Part shown: piece by piece, positions 27,188-35,985 of the stretch | How positions within the stretch are numbered: position 1 is the stretch's first letter | How the letters are laid out: every line of letters begins with the position of its first letter | Assembly: GCF_010692745.1 (NCBI RefSeq) | Contig: NZ_JAAHTB010000005.1 | Location: 62,001-126,000, forward strand | Source of the DNA: Methylobacterium sp. BTF04 | Lineage (GTDB): Bacteria; Pseudomonadota; Alphaproteobacteria; Rhizobiales; Beijerinckiaceae | Reading direction: 5' to 3' | DNA length: 64,000 nucleotides | Made by a program: the position numbers and the translations under genes | Notes under the pieces: generated by a model | Told to the model about the DNA's origin: nothing | Database searches by the model: none | The model's input: the letters and a program-made list of their open reading frames with translations, nothing else

Positions 27188-28021
27188 TCACGGGAACGCC
27201 TTCATCCGCGGCGTCGGGCCGGTTTCGTTGAGCAGCGTTACCGTCACCCGGCGATTGGCCGGCAGATACGGGTTGTCGGGAAACATCGGCTCGGTGTCGG
27301 CCTTGCCGGTGACGGAGGCGAAGCGGTCATCCGGCACGCCGCTGCCAGCCAGGATGTCGCGAACGCTGATCGCCCGGTTGGCCGAGATCTCCCAGGGCGG
27401 AGCTGCGGGGCGCCGGCCGGGCCGCTCGCTGGCGGTGTAGCCGGTGATGGCGATGCGGCTCGCCATCTTGCGGATGGTTGGAGCCAGGCGTTCGAGCAGA
27501 CGCCGCGTGCGATCGTTCGGCCGGCTCGATCCGTCCGGGAACATCGAGACCCCATCCTGATCGACCAGGGAGAGATCGACGCCGCGCAGACTCGGGGCGA
27601 CGATGATGTTCTTCGACAATTCCGCGATCTCGGGCATGTCCTGCATCGCCTGCCGCAGGCTCGCCGCCGCGAGTCCCGAGCCTTCCGGATAGCCCTTGTC
27701 CGGCAGGCCGTCCTCGACGACGCCCTGGACGGTCGGCGGCGTGGTGTGATCGGTGGCCTCCTCCGGCGGGATGTCGCGCAGGTACTTGACCCGGTCGGCG
27801 CTCGGCAGGCCGTCCTTCTCGATGATGCCGGCGAATTTCGACTCCTTGCTGGTGCCGAAGGCGTCGCGCATCGAACCAGCGACGATCTGGAGCTTCTTCT
27901 GGTCCTGCGTCGAGTAGGCGGCGACCATGACGAAGAAGCTCATCAGCAGCGCCATCAGATCGGCGAAGGTGACGAACCAGCCATGGCCGCCATGGGCTCC
28001 GCCGCGCTTCTTCTTGGCCAT
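27188..28021 (-). CDS. motB: MotB/OmpA-type stator protein
   Basis: This 277-residue protein has one transmembrane helix with the ion-binding Asp21 in FADLMALLMSFFVMV. A periplasmic linker follows, then an OmpA-like peptidoglycan-binding domain (about 165-270: MFPDGSSRPND, IAITGYTASER, NRRVTVTL). Along with the upstream MotA-type protein it should form an ion-driven stator for the flagellum. No flagellar gene lies nearby, so a role in another ExbBD/MotAB-like motor remains possible. The OmpA part has a longer insert than classical MotB. It starts 6 bp after the motA stop. Confidence 0.75.
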   Translation of the reverse strand: MAKKKRGGAHGGHGWFVTFADLMALLMSFFVMVAAYSTQDQKKLQIVAGSMRDAFGTSKESKFAGIIEKDGLPSADRVKYLRDIPPEEATDHTTPPTVQGVVEDGLPDKGYPEGSGLAAASLRQAMQDMPEIAELSKNIIVAPSLRGVDLSLVDQDGVSMFPDGSSRPNDRTRRLLERLAPTIRKMASRIAITGYTASERPGRRPAAPPWEISANRAISVRDILAGSGVPDDRFASVTGKADTEPMFPDNPYLPANRRVTVTLLNETGPTPRMKAFP

Positions 28022-28027
28022 ACTCCG

Positions 28028-28801
28028 TCAGGCCGCTTCGGCCGCGAGATCCTCGCGGTGATTGTGCGGCAGGTAGGCGATCAGCATCTCGCGGACCAGC
28101 GAGGAGGATTTCGCGTCGCGGATGAGGAGGATGCCGTCGATGATCAGCGAGCGGGACACGTCCTCTTCCTCCACCTTCACGTGGAGCTTGTCGGCCAGCG
28201 GCAGGGTGACGAGATTGGCGATGACCGCGCCGTAGAGGGTCGCCAGAAGGGCGGTGGCCATGGCCGGGCCGAGCTTCGAGGGATCGGACATGTTGGCGAA
28301 CATCGAGACCATGCCGAGGATGGTGCCGATCATGCCCCATGCCGGCGCGCAGTCACCGAACGCCCGGTAGATCTTCGAGCCCTCGTCGAGATGCATGAGG
28401 AAGTTGTCCCGGTCGCGCTCCATCGTGTCGCGGATGAAGTCCCGGTCGTAGCCGTCGGCGATGTAGCGCGCGCCCTGGGCCAGGAAGGGATCGGAGATCT
28501 CCATGCTTTCCAGGGCCATCGGCCCGGACTTGCGCACCACGTCGGCGATCTTGGTGATCTCCTCGATGAGTTCGCGCGGCTTGATCGAGCGCATGGTGAA
28601 GCAATAGCGCAGGCCCATCGGCAGGCCATGCATCATCACCGAGAACGGAAACCGGATCATCGTCGCGGCGGTGGCGCCGCCGAACACCACGACGATGGCG
28701 TGATCGCTGAAATATTCGCCGAAATGGCCGCCATCGAGCATGATCAGCGAAAAGACGACGCCGAAGCCCGAGACCAGACCGAGAGCGGTAGCGATATCCA
28801 T
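28028..28801 (-). CDS. motA: MotA/PomA-type stator channel protein
   Basis: This 257-residue protein is of the PomA-like MotA class. It has two N-terminal helices (LGLVSGFGVVFSLIMLDGG and AIVVVFGGATAATMI), a cytoplasmic loop with the charged ERDRDNFLMHLDEG stretch, and two helices around PAWGMIGTILGMVSMF and LLATLYGAVIANLVTLPLADKL. It forms the proton or sodium path with MotB. The ATG at 28801 begins MDIATALGL as in the family. Gene order motA-motB with a 6-bp gap indicates one operon. No sigma-28-like promoter was recognised. Confidence 0.8.
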   Translation of the reverse strand: MDIATALGLVSGFGVVFSLIMLDGGHFGEYFSDHAIVVVFGGATAATMIRFPFSVMMHGLPMGLRYCFTMRSIKPRELIEEITKIADVVRKSGPMALESMEISDPFLAQGARYIADGYDRDFIRDTMERDRDNFLMHLDEGSKIYRAFGDCAPAWGMIGTILGMVSMFANMSDPSKLGPAMATALLATLYGAVIANLVTLPLADKLHVKVEEEDVSRSLIIDGILLIRDAKSSSLVREMLIAYLPHNHREDLAAEAA

Positions 28802-29077
28802 GATGCTGCCCAGGAGGCATCGCCGAGCGGAGCCCTGCAACGGTCATAGGAAATCAAGCTGAACGAACCGTAAAATTGCTCGCGCGCCGACAAGGAATCG
28901 TGTCATGCGCCGTTCAGGCAGGTCCTGACATAAGCCAGCCAACGCCAAGAGACCCTGTAGACCAAGGGGTTGGCGGTCCTCGCATCAGCGCGGACAGGGA
29001 TTGTCGGTAACGTGTTCGAAGCGAAGGCCCGGGTTTACGCGGGCCCCGCCAAGGTTGGCATCGGAGCAAACGCTATC

Positions 29078-30853
29078 ATGTCGTTGATTCGTCTCTATGC
29101 GCGGGTCATGGGCCTTCTGGGAGCCGACCGGCGCCTCGCAGCGCTTTTGGCCGCCGCCAACGTCGCCCTCGCGGTTGCGGCTTTTGCCGAGCCGCTGCTC
29201 ATGGGCCGCATCATCGACCAGCTGACCCACCTCACCGCCAAGTCGAATGCGTTCTCGACGCTGGCCCCGCTCATCGGTGCTTGGGTCGCCTTCGGCCTGT
29301 TCACCATTGCGGCCGGGGTCACCATCGCGCTGCATGCCGACCGGCTCGCCCACCGCAACCGTCTGACGGCGATGGCGAACTATTTCGAGCACGTCCTCGA
29401 GCTGCCGCTCGCCTTCCACTCCTCGAATCATTCCGGCCGCGTGCTCAAGGCGATGCTGGAAGGCTCGAACGGCATGTTCTGGCTCTGGCTCGGCTTCTTC
29501 CGCGACCATTTCGTCGCTTTCGTCTCGCTGATCGTGCTCCTGCCGCTGACCCTGCTGGTGAATTGGCAGCTCGGTTCGATCCTGGTCGTCCTCGTGCTCC
29601 TGTTCACTGCACTGACCACCTTCGTGATGCGCCACACCGAAGCGCTCCAGGGCAAGGTCGAGGCCTATCAGTCGGGCCTCGCCGAGCACGCCTCGGATGC
29701 GCTGGGCAACGTCGCGGTCATCCAGTCCTTCACCCGCGCCAAGGCGGAGAAGGAGGCGATGCACGGCATCATCCGCAACCTGCTCGCTGCACAGATCCCG
29801 GTCCTGTCCTGGTGGGCACTCGCCAACGTCGCCACCCGCGCTTCGGCGACCCTCACCATGACGGCGATCTTCGTCACCGGCATCGTGCTGCATCAGCACG
29901 GCCAGGCCAGCGTCGGCGAGGTCGTGGCCTTCATGAGCCTCGCCACCATGCTGGTCTCGCGCCTCGATCAGGTCGCCACCTGCATCAACGGCCTTTTCCA
30001 GCAGATGCCCAAGATCGCCGAGTTCTTCGAGATCCTCGATACCACGCCGGCGGTGCACGACCGTCCGGGCGCGCTTCAGGTCGCGCGCTTCGAGGGCGAG
30101 GTCTCGTTCGAGGGCGTCGGCTTCTCCTACACGGCGCGCCGCAAGGCGGTGGAGGACGTCTCGTTCACGGCCCAGACCGGCGAGACCATCGCGCTGGTCG
30201 GCACCACCGGGTCCGGCAAGTCGACCACCCTCGGCCTGCTCCACCGCGCCTTTGATCCCGACCATGGCAGCATTCGCATCGACGGGACCGATATCCGCGA
30301 CATCGGCCTCGCCAGCTTGCGCCACAACATCGGCGTGGTCTTCCAAGAGCCGATGCTGTTCGCCCGCTCGATCCGCGAGAACCTCCTCGTCGGCCGGCCG
30401 GACGCCACCGATGCCGAGATGCTCGATGCGCTGGAGCGTGCCCAGGCGAGCGAGTTCATGGCCCGCCAGTCCGACGGCCTCGACACCGTGATCGGCGAGC
30501 GCGGCCGCTCGCTCTCGGGGGGCGAACGTCAGCGCCTCTCCATTGCCCGGGCGCTGCTCAAGAATCCGCCGGTGCTGATCCTCGACGAGGCGACGTCCGC
30601 TCTCGACGCCACCACCGAGCGCAAGCTCCAAGGCGCCCTGGAAGCTGTGATGGAGGGCCGGACCACCTTCGTCATCGCCCACCGCCTCGCGACGATCCGC
30701 AACGCCGATCGCATCCTCGTCTTCCACGAAGGCCGGATCGTGGAATCGGGCACCTTCGACACCCTCGTCGCTCAGAACGGCCGCTTCGCCGATCTGGCCC
30801 GGGCCCAGTTCATGGCCGCGGAAAAGCCGGTCGAGCTCCAACTCGCGGCGTGA
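29078..30853 (+). CDS. ndvA: Cyclic beta-1,2-glucan ABC exporter (NdvA/ChvA)
   Basis: This 591-residue half transporter has six N-terminal membrane helices and a C-terminal ATPase with Walker A GTTGSGKST (from residue 375), signature LSGGERQR and Walker B VLILDEATSALD. The sequence, starting MSLIRLYARVMGLLG, closely follows the NdvA/ChvA type of rhizobia. That transporter exports cyclic glucans to the periplasm for osmotic adaptation and host interaction. The ATG at 29078 is the family start; an upstream extension to 28970 is not conserved in style. The glucan synthase (ndvB/chvB) is not in the window. Confidence 0.92.
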   Translation: MSLIRLYARVMGLLGADRRLAALLAAANVALAVAAFAEPLLMGRIIDQLTHLTAKSNAFSTLAPLIGAWVAFGLFTIAAGVTIALHADRLAHRNRLTAMANYFEHVLELPLAFHSSNHSGRVLKAMLEGSNGMFWLWLGFFRDHFVAFVSLIVLLPLTLLVNWQLGSILVVLVLLFTALTTFVMRHTEALQGKVEAYQSGLAEHASDALGNVAVIQSFTRAKAEKEAMHGIIRNLLAAQIPVLSWWALANVATRASATLTMTAIFVTGIVLHQHGQASVGEVVAFMSLATMLVSRLDQVATCINGLFQQMPKIAEFFEILDTTPAVHDRPGALQVARFEGEVSFEGVGFSYTARRKAVEDVSFTAQTGETIALVGTTGSGKSTTLGLLHRAFDPDHGSIRIDGTDIRDIGLASLRHNIGVVFQEPMLFARSIRENLLVGRPDATDAEMLDALERAQASEFMARQSDGLDTVIGERGRSLSGGERQRLSIARALLKNPPVLILDEATSALDATTERKLQGALEAVMEGRTTFVIAHRLATIRNADRILVFHEGRIVESGTFDTLVAQNGRFADLARAQFMAAEKPVELQLAA

Positions 30854-30863
30854 TGAACCCCTG

Positions 30864-30887
30864 ACCCTCCCCCTGTGGGGAGGGTTT
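30864..30887. terminator. Bidirectional terminator between ndvA and transglutaminase gene
   Basis: ACCCTCCCC (30864-30872) pairs with GGGGAGGGT (30877-30885) around CTGT between two convergent genes. Only a very short T run follows, so strength is moderate. Confidence 0.65.
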
Positions 30888-30897
30888 GCCCGAGCGC

Positions 30898-31719
30898 TTA
30901 ATCCTGATGCGGCAGAGACGCATCCTCGGCCCATACCCGGAACTTGGTCAGCCGGCTCGCGCCGAACGTGTGGGTCAGCGGCACGTCCGCCGCATCGCGA
31001 CCGCGAGCGACGAGGATGCGGCCCCGGCGCGGCGCATTGTTACGCGGGTCGAACACGTGCCACGCCCCGCCGAGATAGACCTCGGTCCAGGCGGCGAAAT
31101 CACCGGGCGCATGCGGCTCGGGCTCACCGATGAAGCTGAGATACCCGGTGCAGTAGCGGGTCGGGATGTTGAGCGCCCGGCAGAACGCCACGAACAGATG
31201 GGCATAGTCGCGGCACACGCCACGCCCGCCCGCCAGCGCGTCGGCGGCGGTGCGGTCGACATGGGAATAGCCATAACCGAACGTGATGTGGCCGTGGACG
31301 AAGTCGCACACCGCCTGCACACGCGCCCAGCCCGGCTCCAGATCTCCGAACCGGCTCCAGGCCTCGCTCGAGAGGAGATCCGACTCGCAGTAGCGGCTTG
31401 CCACCAGGAAGGGCAGGGCCTCCTCCGGCAGGTCTTCGACCGCATGCTCGATGGCGTCGGGCACCACCGGATCGAGGGAACCGTCATCGGGAGTCTCGGC
31501 ATGGACGCTGAGGGTAACGAGGCCGGCGGGGGCGACGAACCGGACGGTGCGGTTGCCGAACACATCGCGAAACGTCTTCACCGGCACCGGCGGTTCGATC
31601 TGCAGAACGTCCGGCGGGACTGAGGCGAGGCCCTTGACCGGATAGGTATTGAGGCGGGCGATCAGCGGGGTCGGATGGGGAAAGTCGTAGCCCATCTCGC
31701 AACCGAACCTGATCCGCAT
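30898..31719 (-). CDS. Transglutaminase-like cysteine peptidase family protein
   Basis: This 273-residue protein has a transglutaminase/protease-like core with the triad Cys169 (GRGVCRDYAHLF), His221 (GAWHVFDPRNN) and Asp224. An N-terminal beta domain starts with MRIRFGCEMGYDF. The family is cytoplasmic and often near cyanophycin or circularly permuted ATP-grasp genes, which are not seen here. The reaction is probably amide hydrolysis or transfer, unproven. The ATG at 31719 follows a strong GGGGGAG site. Confidence 0.85.
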   Translation of the reverse strand: MRIRFGCEMGYDFPHPTPLIARLNTYPVKGLASVPPDVLQIEPPVPVKTFRDVFGNRTVRFVAPAGLVTLSVHAETPDDGSLDPVVPDAIEHAVEDLPEEALPFLVASRYCESDLLSSEAWSRFGDLEPGWARVQAVCDFVHGHITFGYGYSHVDRTAADALAGGRGVCRDYAHLFVAFCRALNIPTRYCTGYLSFIGEPEPHAPGDFAAWTEVYLGGAWHVFDPRNNAPRRGRILVARGRDAADVPLTHTFGASRLTKFRVWAEDASLPHQD

Positions 31720-31845
31720 CGCAACTCCCCCGGCCGGCCGCCGCGCCAACTGCGCGCCCTATGCCCGGCCCCAGCGGGACAGACTAGGCCGGCGAAGTCA
31801 CACGCAGATGTCATCGCGATACCTGCGCGCAGATGAAGCGGCGAC

Positions 31846-32730
31846 TCAGCGTGCGAGCGCCTTGGCCTGCCTGTCCTTCATCCGCGCCTGAAGCCGCACC
31901 CGCCGAGCTGCAATGACGGTGCCATTGATCTCGCCGCCGAACAGGAACATCGCCGCGAGCCAGTAGAGGAACACGAGGAAGACCATCACGGTGGCGAGGC
32001 CGCCATAGGTCGAGGCGTAGGCGTTCGAGAACCGGTCGAGGTAGTAGCCGAATCCGATGCCGGCGAGGAACCACAGCATCAGCGTCACGGCGATGCCGGG
32101 GATCACCGCGAGCAACGAACGCCGCCCCGTGGCGACGAACTTGTGGGCGATGACCAGCACGACGATCAGCAGGAACGCGGTGATCGCGATGCGCCCGATG
32201 GCGACAGTGAGGCTCAGGGGCTCAAGCCCCGGCGCCACGTTAATCACGTTGCGCCAGATCAAAGGCCCGAGCACGACGAGCAGGGCGAAAGCCAGCATCG
32301 CGAAGGCGCCGCAGACCACATAGGCGATGGATTCGAGGCGCGTGAGCCACCACGGCCGTCCCTCGCGCAAGCCGTAGGCGCGGTTGAGCCCGACCCTGAG
32401 ACTCTCGACCCCCGACGACGAGAAATACAACGCCAGCACCGCACCGATGGTGAGTACGCCGCCGCGCTGCTCGGTGAGCACCCGGTGCATCTCGCCGACG
32501 ATGGGCTTGGCGACCTCCCGCGGCCAGGCGTCGAAGATCAGCACACCGGCCTCGTCGGCGAGAGATTTCGTGCCGAACAGGCCGGCCAGGGCGGCGAGGA
32601 GGATCAGGAACGGAAACAAGGCGGTGAGGATCGACAACGCGATGTGGCTGGCGATGGCCCAGCCGTCATGCGCGACGAAGCGTTGCGCGGCGACACTCGC
32701 GATCTCGAATGGCTTGCTGAGGCGGCTCAC
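31846..32730 (-). CDS. YihY/BrkB family inner-membrane protein
   Basis: This 294-residue protein has six hydrophobic segments and the YihY signature pieces: HDGWAIASHIALSILTALFPFL near the start, LYFSSSGVESLRVGLNRAYG, and the C-terminal TYGGLATVMVFLVFLYWLAA. The family was once called ribonuclease BN in error; its true role is unknown and it is treated as a transporter-like membrane protein. The start is a GTG at 32730. It diverges from an EamA transporter with 160 bp between starts. Confidence 0.9.
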   Translation of the reverse strand: MSRLSKPFEIASVAAQRFVAHDGWAIASHIALSILTALFPFLILLAALAGLFGTKSLADEAGVLIFDAWPREVAKPIVGEMHRVLTEQRGGVLTIGAVLALYFSSSGVESLRVGLNRAYGLREGRPWWLTRLESIAYVVCGAFAMLAFALLVVLGPLIWRNVINVAPGLEPLSLTVAIGRIAITAFLLIVVLVIAHKFVATGRRSLLAVIPGIAVTLMLWFLAGIGFGYYLDRFSNAYASTYGGLATVMVFLVFLYWLAAMFLFGGEINGTVIAARRVRLQARMKDRQAKALAR

Positions 32731-32890
32731 GGTTTGCGGGGTTGTCCTCGAAATCTCCGAATCGGATGCCTTCTAAACGCGAGGCGACGGGAAGGTGCAA
32801 CGGGCAACGGTGCCGGAGGGCGCCTGCATGGGCCGGTTCCGTCGAGGCGGGTTGTGTTCGGCGCCTCGGTGTGGTGCCTGCGCCACCGTC

Positions 32891-33772
32891 ATGTCCAGCG
32901 ACGCATCCCCCGGCCGCACCGTCATTCCCGCCGTCTTCGTCCTGATCTGGGCGACCGGGTTCGTGGCCGCGCGCTTCATGGCGCCCCACGCCGAGGCCCT
33001 GACCTTCGTCGCAATCCGGGTCGTCGGCGTGGCGCTGGTGCTGGCCGGCATCGCCTTCGCCCTGGGCGCACGCTGGCCGCGCACCCGCGCCGGCTGGGCC
33101 GACGCGCTCATCGCCGGAATCCTGATGCAGGGGGTCTACGTCATCGGCGTGTTCTGGTCGGTCCAGCATGGGCTGCCCGCCGGCATCGCCGCCCTCGTCG
33201 GTAGCCTGCAGCCGCTGCTGACCGCCATGCTGGCACGCCCGGTGCTCGGCGAACGGGTGAGCCCGCGGCGCTGGCTCGGCATCCTGATTGGCTTTGCGGG
33301 CGCGATCCTGGTGCTGGCACCGAAAGTCGGCGCCACCGATGCCTCCGGCATTCCCCCGGTCGCGCTCGCCGCCTGCCTCGGCGCCATGGTGGCGATGACC
33401 AGCGGCACGCTCTGGCAGAAGAGCCGCTCGGCCCAGGCCGACCTGCTCTCCAACGCCACGATCCAGTTCCTCGGCGCCGCGGCCTTGGCGATCCCGGTGG
33501 CGCTGCTGTTCGGAAGCGGACGCTTCGACGCGACGGTCCCCGCCTGGCTCGGACTCGGCTGGTCGGTCCTGGTCAATTCGGTGGCGGGGATCCTGCTACT
33601 CCTCGTCCTGATCCGGCGCGGCGCGGTGGCGGGCGTCGCCTCGCTGTTCTTCCTGGTGCCGCCGGTCTCGGCACTGATGGCCTACGCCTTGTTCGGCGAG
33701 GCGCTGGCGCCGATCCAGCTCGCCGGCATGGCGTTGGCCGCGGCGGGGGTCGCCGTCGCCAGCCGAGGTTGA
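32891..33772 (+). CDS. EamA/DMT family transporter
   Basis: This 293-residue protein has ten predicted membrane helices in two EamA repeats (about 10-135 and 155-290). Typical features are VFVLIWATGFVAARF at the start, the GLPAGIAALVGSLQPLLTAMLA and LGERVSPRRWLGILIGFAGAILVL end of repeat one, and LFGEALAPIQLAGMAL in repeat two. It is probably an exporter of metabolites or amino acids; substrate unknown. The ATG at 32891 gives a family-like N-terminus; the in-frame extension to 32795 is Cys/Arg-rich and unlikely. Confidence 0.88.
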   Translation: MSSDASPGRTVIPAVFVLIWATGFVAARFMAPHAEALTFVAIRVVGVALVLAGIAFALGARWPRTRAGWADALIAGILMQGVYVIGVFWSVQHGLPAGIAALVGSLQPLLTAMLARPVLGERVSPRRWLGILIGFAGAILVLAPKVGATDASGIPPVALAACLGAMVAMTSGTLWQKSRSAQADLLSNATIQFLGAAALAIPVALLFGSGRFDATVPAWLGLGWSVLVNSVAGILLLLVLIRRGAVAGVASLFFLVPPVSALMAYALFGEALAPIQLAGMALAAAGVAVASRG

Positions 33773-33896
33773 TATTTTTCTTTGATGCGGTCCTGAATAA
33801 AATTCGTCCCTGCGAGATCTTCGAAGGGAAAGCAGCTTTTCTTGGCCCGGTAATAATGAATGCAGGCGGGAGAGTGCCGCGCTGCGGCGAGACGCC

Positions 33897-33925
33897 TCTA
33901 CAGCGCCGGCAAACCTGCCTATAAT
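33897..33925 (+). promoter_or_regulatory. Sigma-70 type promoter for the methylsuccinyl-CoA dehydrogenase gene
   Basis: A consensus -10 box TATAAT (33920-33925) lies exactly 17 bp from a four-of-six -35 box TCTACA (33897-33902). Transcription would start near 33932, giving a leader of about 35 bases with GGAAAG as ribosome site (33952-33957). The -10 box also sits in a small inverted repeat GCCTAT/ATAGGC. Confidence 0.6.
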
Positions 33926-33965
33926 AGGCGCCAGCAGAGCCATTCGTTTTTGGAAAGAGCGCCTC

Positions 33966-35648
33966 ATGTCCGCTTCCCCCGCCGTATCGGTCGAACCGCA
34001 GGATCTCCTCACCCTCGCTCGTGAGGCGGCCGAGGCAGCCAAGGGTCTCGTCGCCGAGGCGACCCGCCGGGTCCGCACCACGATTCTCTCCGAAGAGGGG
34101 AAGATCTCCGCCGAGAAGATGGAAGCCGAGCAGCACGCGACCCACGGCCTCGCCTGGATCGCCACCTACGCCGAGGGCGTGCGCGAACTCGGTGCCTATG
34201 CAACCCGGCTCACCGAGACCGGCGAGTTCGGCGAGACCGAGGCGCTGCTGGTGAAGATCGGCATCGGCGAATACCTCGACCAGATGTTCTCGGGCATTCC
34301 GATGAGCCAGGGCGAGATCGTGCGTCCCACCGGCTCGCTCGGTCTCTCCGCCCGCGAAGTGGCGAAGTTCCGGACCGATGCGGTCGAAACCCTGATCGCC
34401 GAGGGCAACACCGCCGAGAACCGCGCGGCTTTGGTGGCGCGCATCCGCGACAATGGCGGCTCGGCCACCATCGGCAAGTCCGGCCTCGACGAGGACATGG
34501 AGGCGATCCGCTCCGAGATGCGCCGCTTCGGCCTCGCCGAAGTCGTGCCGCACGCCCACGAGTGGCACACCCAGAACGCTTACATCCCGATGGAGATCGT
34601 CACGAAGATGGCCGAGCTCGGCGTCTTCGGGCTCACCATCCCGGAGGAATACGGCGGCATGGGCCTGCCCAAGATCTCCATGTGCGTGGTCTCGGAGGAG
34701 TTGTCGCGCGCCTATATCGGTGTCGGCTCGCTGGGCACTCGCTCAGAGATCGCCGCCGAGCTGATCCTGTGCGGCGGCACCGAGGAGCAGAAGCACCGCT
34801 TCCTGCCCGGCATCGCCTCCGGCGATACGCTGCCCACCGCCGTGTTCACCGAGCCGAATACCGGCTCGGATCTCGCCTCCTTGCGCACGAAGGCGGTCAG
34901 GGACGGGGATGTCTGGAAGATTACGGGCAACAAGACCTGGATCACTCATCCGGTCCGCGCCGACATCATGACCTGCCTCGTGCGCACCAAGCCGGAGGAG
35001 AAGGGGCATCGGGGCCTCTCGCTCCTCATCGCCGAGAAGCCGCGCGGCACCGATGAGGACCCGTTCCCCGTGGCCGGCCTGTCGGGCGGCGAGATCCACG
35101 TGCTCGGCTATCGCGGCATGAAGGAATACGAGCTCGCCTTCGACGGGTTCGAGGTGCCGGCCGCCAACCTGCTCGGCGAAGTTGAGGGCAAGGGCTTCGC
35201 CCAGCTGATGCAGACCTTCGAATCGGCCCGCATCCAGACTGCGGCCCGGGCCATCGGCGTGGCGCAGAACGCCCTCGACCTCGGTCTCCGCTACGCCGAG
35301 GACCGGGTGCAATTCGGCAAGGCGCTGATCAACTTCCCCCGCGTCGCCGACAAGATCGCCATGATGGCAGTGGAGATCAACATCGCCCGGCAGCTGACCT
35401 ACTTCTCGGCCCGTGAGAAGGACGAAGGCAAGCGCTGCGATCTCGAGGCCGGTATGGCCAAACTGCTCGGCGCCCGCGTCGCCTGGGCCGCGGCCGACAA
35501 CGCCCTGCAGATCCATGGCGGCAACGGCTTCGCGCTGGAATACGCGGTCAGCCGTGTGCTGTGCGACGCCCGCATCCTGTCGATCTTCGAGGGAGCGGCA
35601 GAGATCCAGGCGCAGGTCATCGCCCGCCGCCTGCTCGAAACCGCCTGA
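33966..35648 (+). CDS. mcd: (2S)-methylsuccinyl-CoA dehydrogenase, ethylmalonyl-CoA pathway
   Basis: This 560-residue acyl-CoA dehydrogenase carries an N-terminal extension of about 150 helical residues that normal members (about 380 residues) lack; this is a hallmark of methylsuccinyl-CoA dehydrogenase. The core has PEEYGGMGLPKISMCVVSEE, FTEPNTGSDLASLRTKA (FAD site), RVQFGKALINFPRVADKIA and the C-terminal IFEGAAEIQAQVIARRLLE. It oxidises (2S)-methylsuccinyl-CoA to mesaconyl-CoA, passing electrons to ETF. This regenerates glyoxylate during growth on C1 and C2 compounds. A consensus promoter lies upstream and a perfect terminator downstream, so it is probably monocistronic. Confidence 0.9.
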   Translation: MSASPAVSVEPQDLLTLAREAAEAAKGLVAEATRRVRTTILSEEGKISAEKMEAEQHATHGLAWIATYAEGVRELGAYATRLTETGEFGETEALLVKIGIGEYLDQMFSGIPMSQGEIVRPTGSLGLSAREVAKFRTDAVETLIAEGNTAENRAALVARIRDNGGSATIGKSGLDEDMEAIRSEMRRFGLAEVVPHAHEWHTQNAYIPMEIVTKMAELGVFGLTIPEEYGGMGLPKISMCVVSEELSRAYIGVGSLGTRSEIAAELILCGGTEEQKHRFLPGIASGDTLPTAVFTEPNTGSDLASLRTKAVRDGDVWKITGNKTWITHPVRADIMTCLVRTKPEEKGHRGLSLLIAEKPRGTDEDPFPVAGLSGGEIHVLGYRGMKEYELAFDGFEVPAANLLGEVEGKGFAQLMQTFESARIQTAARAIGVAQNALDLGLRYAEDRVQFGKALINFPRVADKIAMMAVEINIARQLTYFSAREKDEGKRCDLEAGMAKLLGARVAWAAADNALQIHGGNGFALEYAVSRVLCDARILSIFEGAAEIQAQVIARRLLETA

Positions 35649-35664
35649 CCGGCACTCAAATACA

Positions 35665-35698
35665 AAACGCCGGGGCGTCGCCGCCCCGGCGTTTCTCG
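35665..35698. terminator. Rho-independent terminator after mcd
   Basis: AAACGCCGGGGCG (35665-35677) and CGCCCCGGCGTTT (35682-35694) make a perfect 13-bp stem around TCGC, 16 bp after the stop codon. The A/T flanks allow use in both directions, serving the convergent small gene as well. Confidence 0.9.
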
Positions 35699-35712
35699 TT
35701 GAAAAGCCGCCC

Positions 35713-35895
35713 TTACTTTGTGATCTTCACCGAAACCGGGTCGCTCGACGGAAAGGTCTCTTCCAGGGCCTCGTCGAGGCGTTCATCGAGTTCGGCCTGG
35801 CTGTTCTCGGGCCAGTTCTTGTCGGACGGCGTCACGCCGTCCTGTCGAAGGCCCGGCTTCGGATCGGTCTCGGGCTTCTCGGACTGCTCGCTCAT
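35713..35895 (-). CDS. Small acidic protein, conserved-looking, function unknown
   Basis: This 60-residue protein is hydrophilic, with a Pro/Asp/Glu-rich disordered start (MSEQSEKPETDPKPG) and a C-terminal amphipathic helix ERLDEALEETFPSSDPVSV. That tail is familiar from small hypothetical proteins of Hyphomicrobiales, where the order ...LEETFPASDP... recurs. The ATG at 35895 follows GGAG in CCATGGAGCC. It has no signal peptide. A stress-related or regulatory peptide is possible, but nothing here defines a role. Confidence 0.65.
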   Translation of the reverse strand: MSEQSEKPETDPKPGLRQDGVTPSDKNWPENSQAELDERLDEALEETFPSSDPVSVKITK

Positions 35896-35985
35896 CGTCT
35901 GGCTCCATGGCCGCATGGGGCGCCGTCATCCGGCGCCGATGACGACCAACGCAGCGCGATCACGGCCGATCCCTCGGAAGGCCGT

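Noticed and set aside
28985-30934. 649-residue frame antisense to ndvA
   Set aside because: Glu/Asp/His-rich shadow of a highly conserved ABC transporter gene.
33861-33935. Riboswitch upstream of mcd (B12-box-like or glycine-like pieces)
   Set aside because: GCCGGCAAACCTGCC resembles a B12 box and GCGGGAGAG resembles a glycine riboswitch start, but the other conserved cores are missing and the stretch lies before the likely transcription start, inside the -35/-10 spacer.
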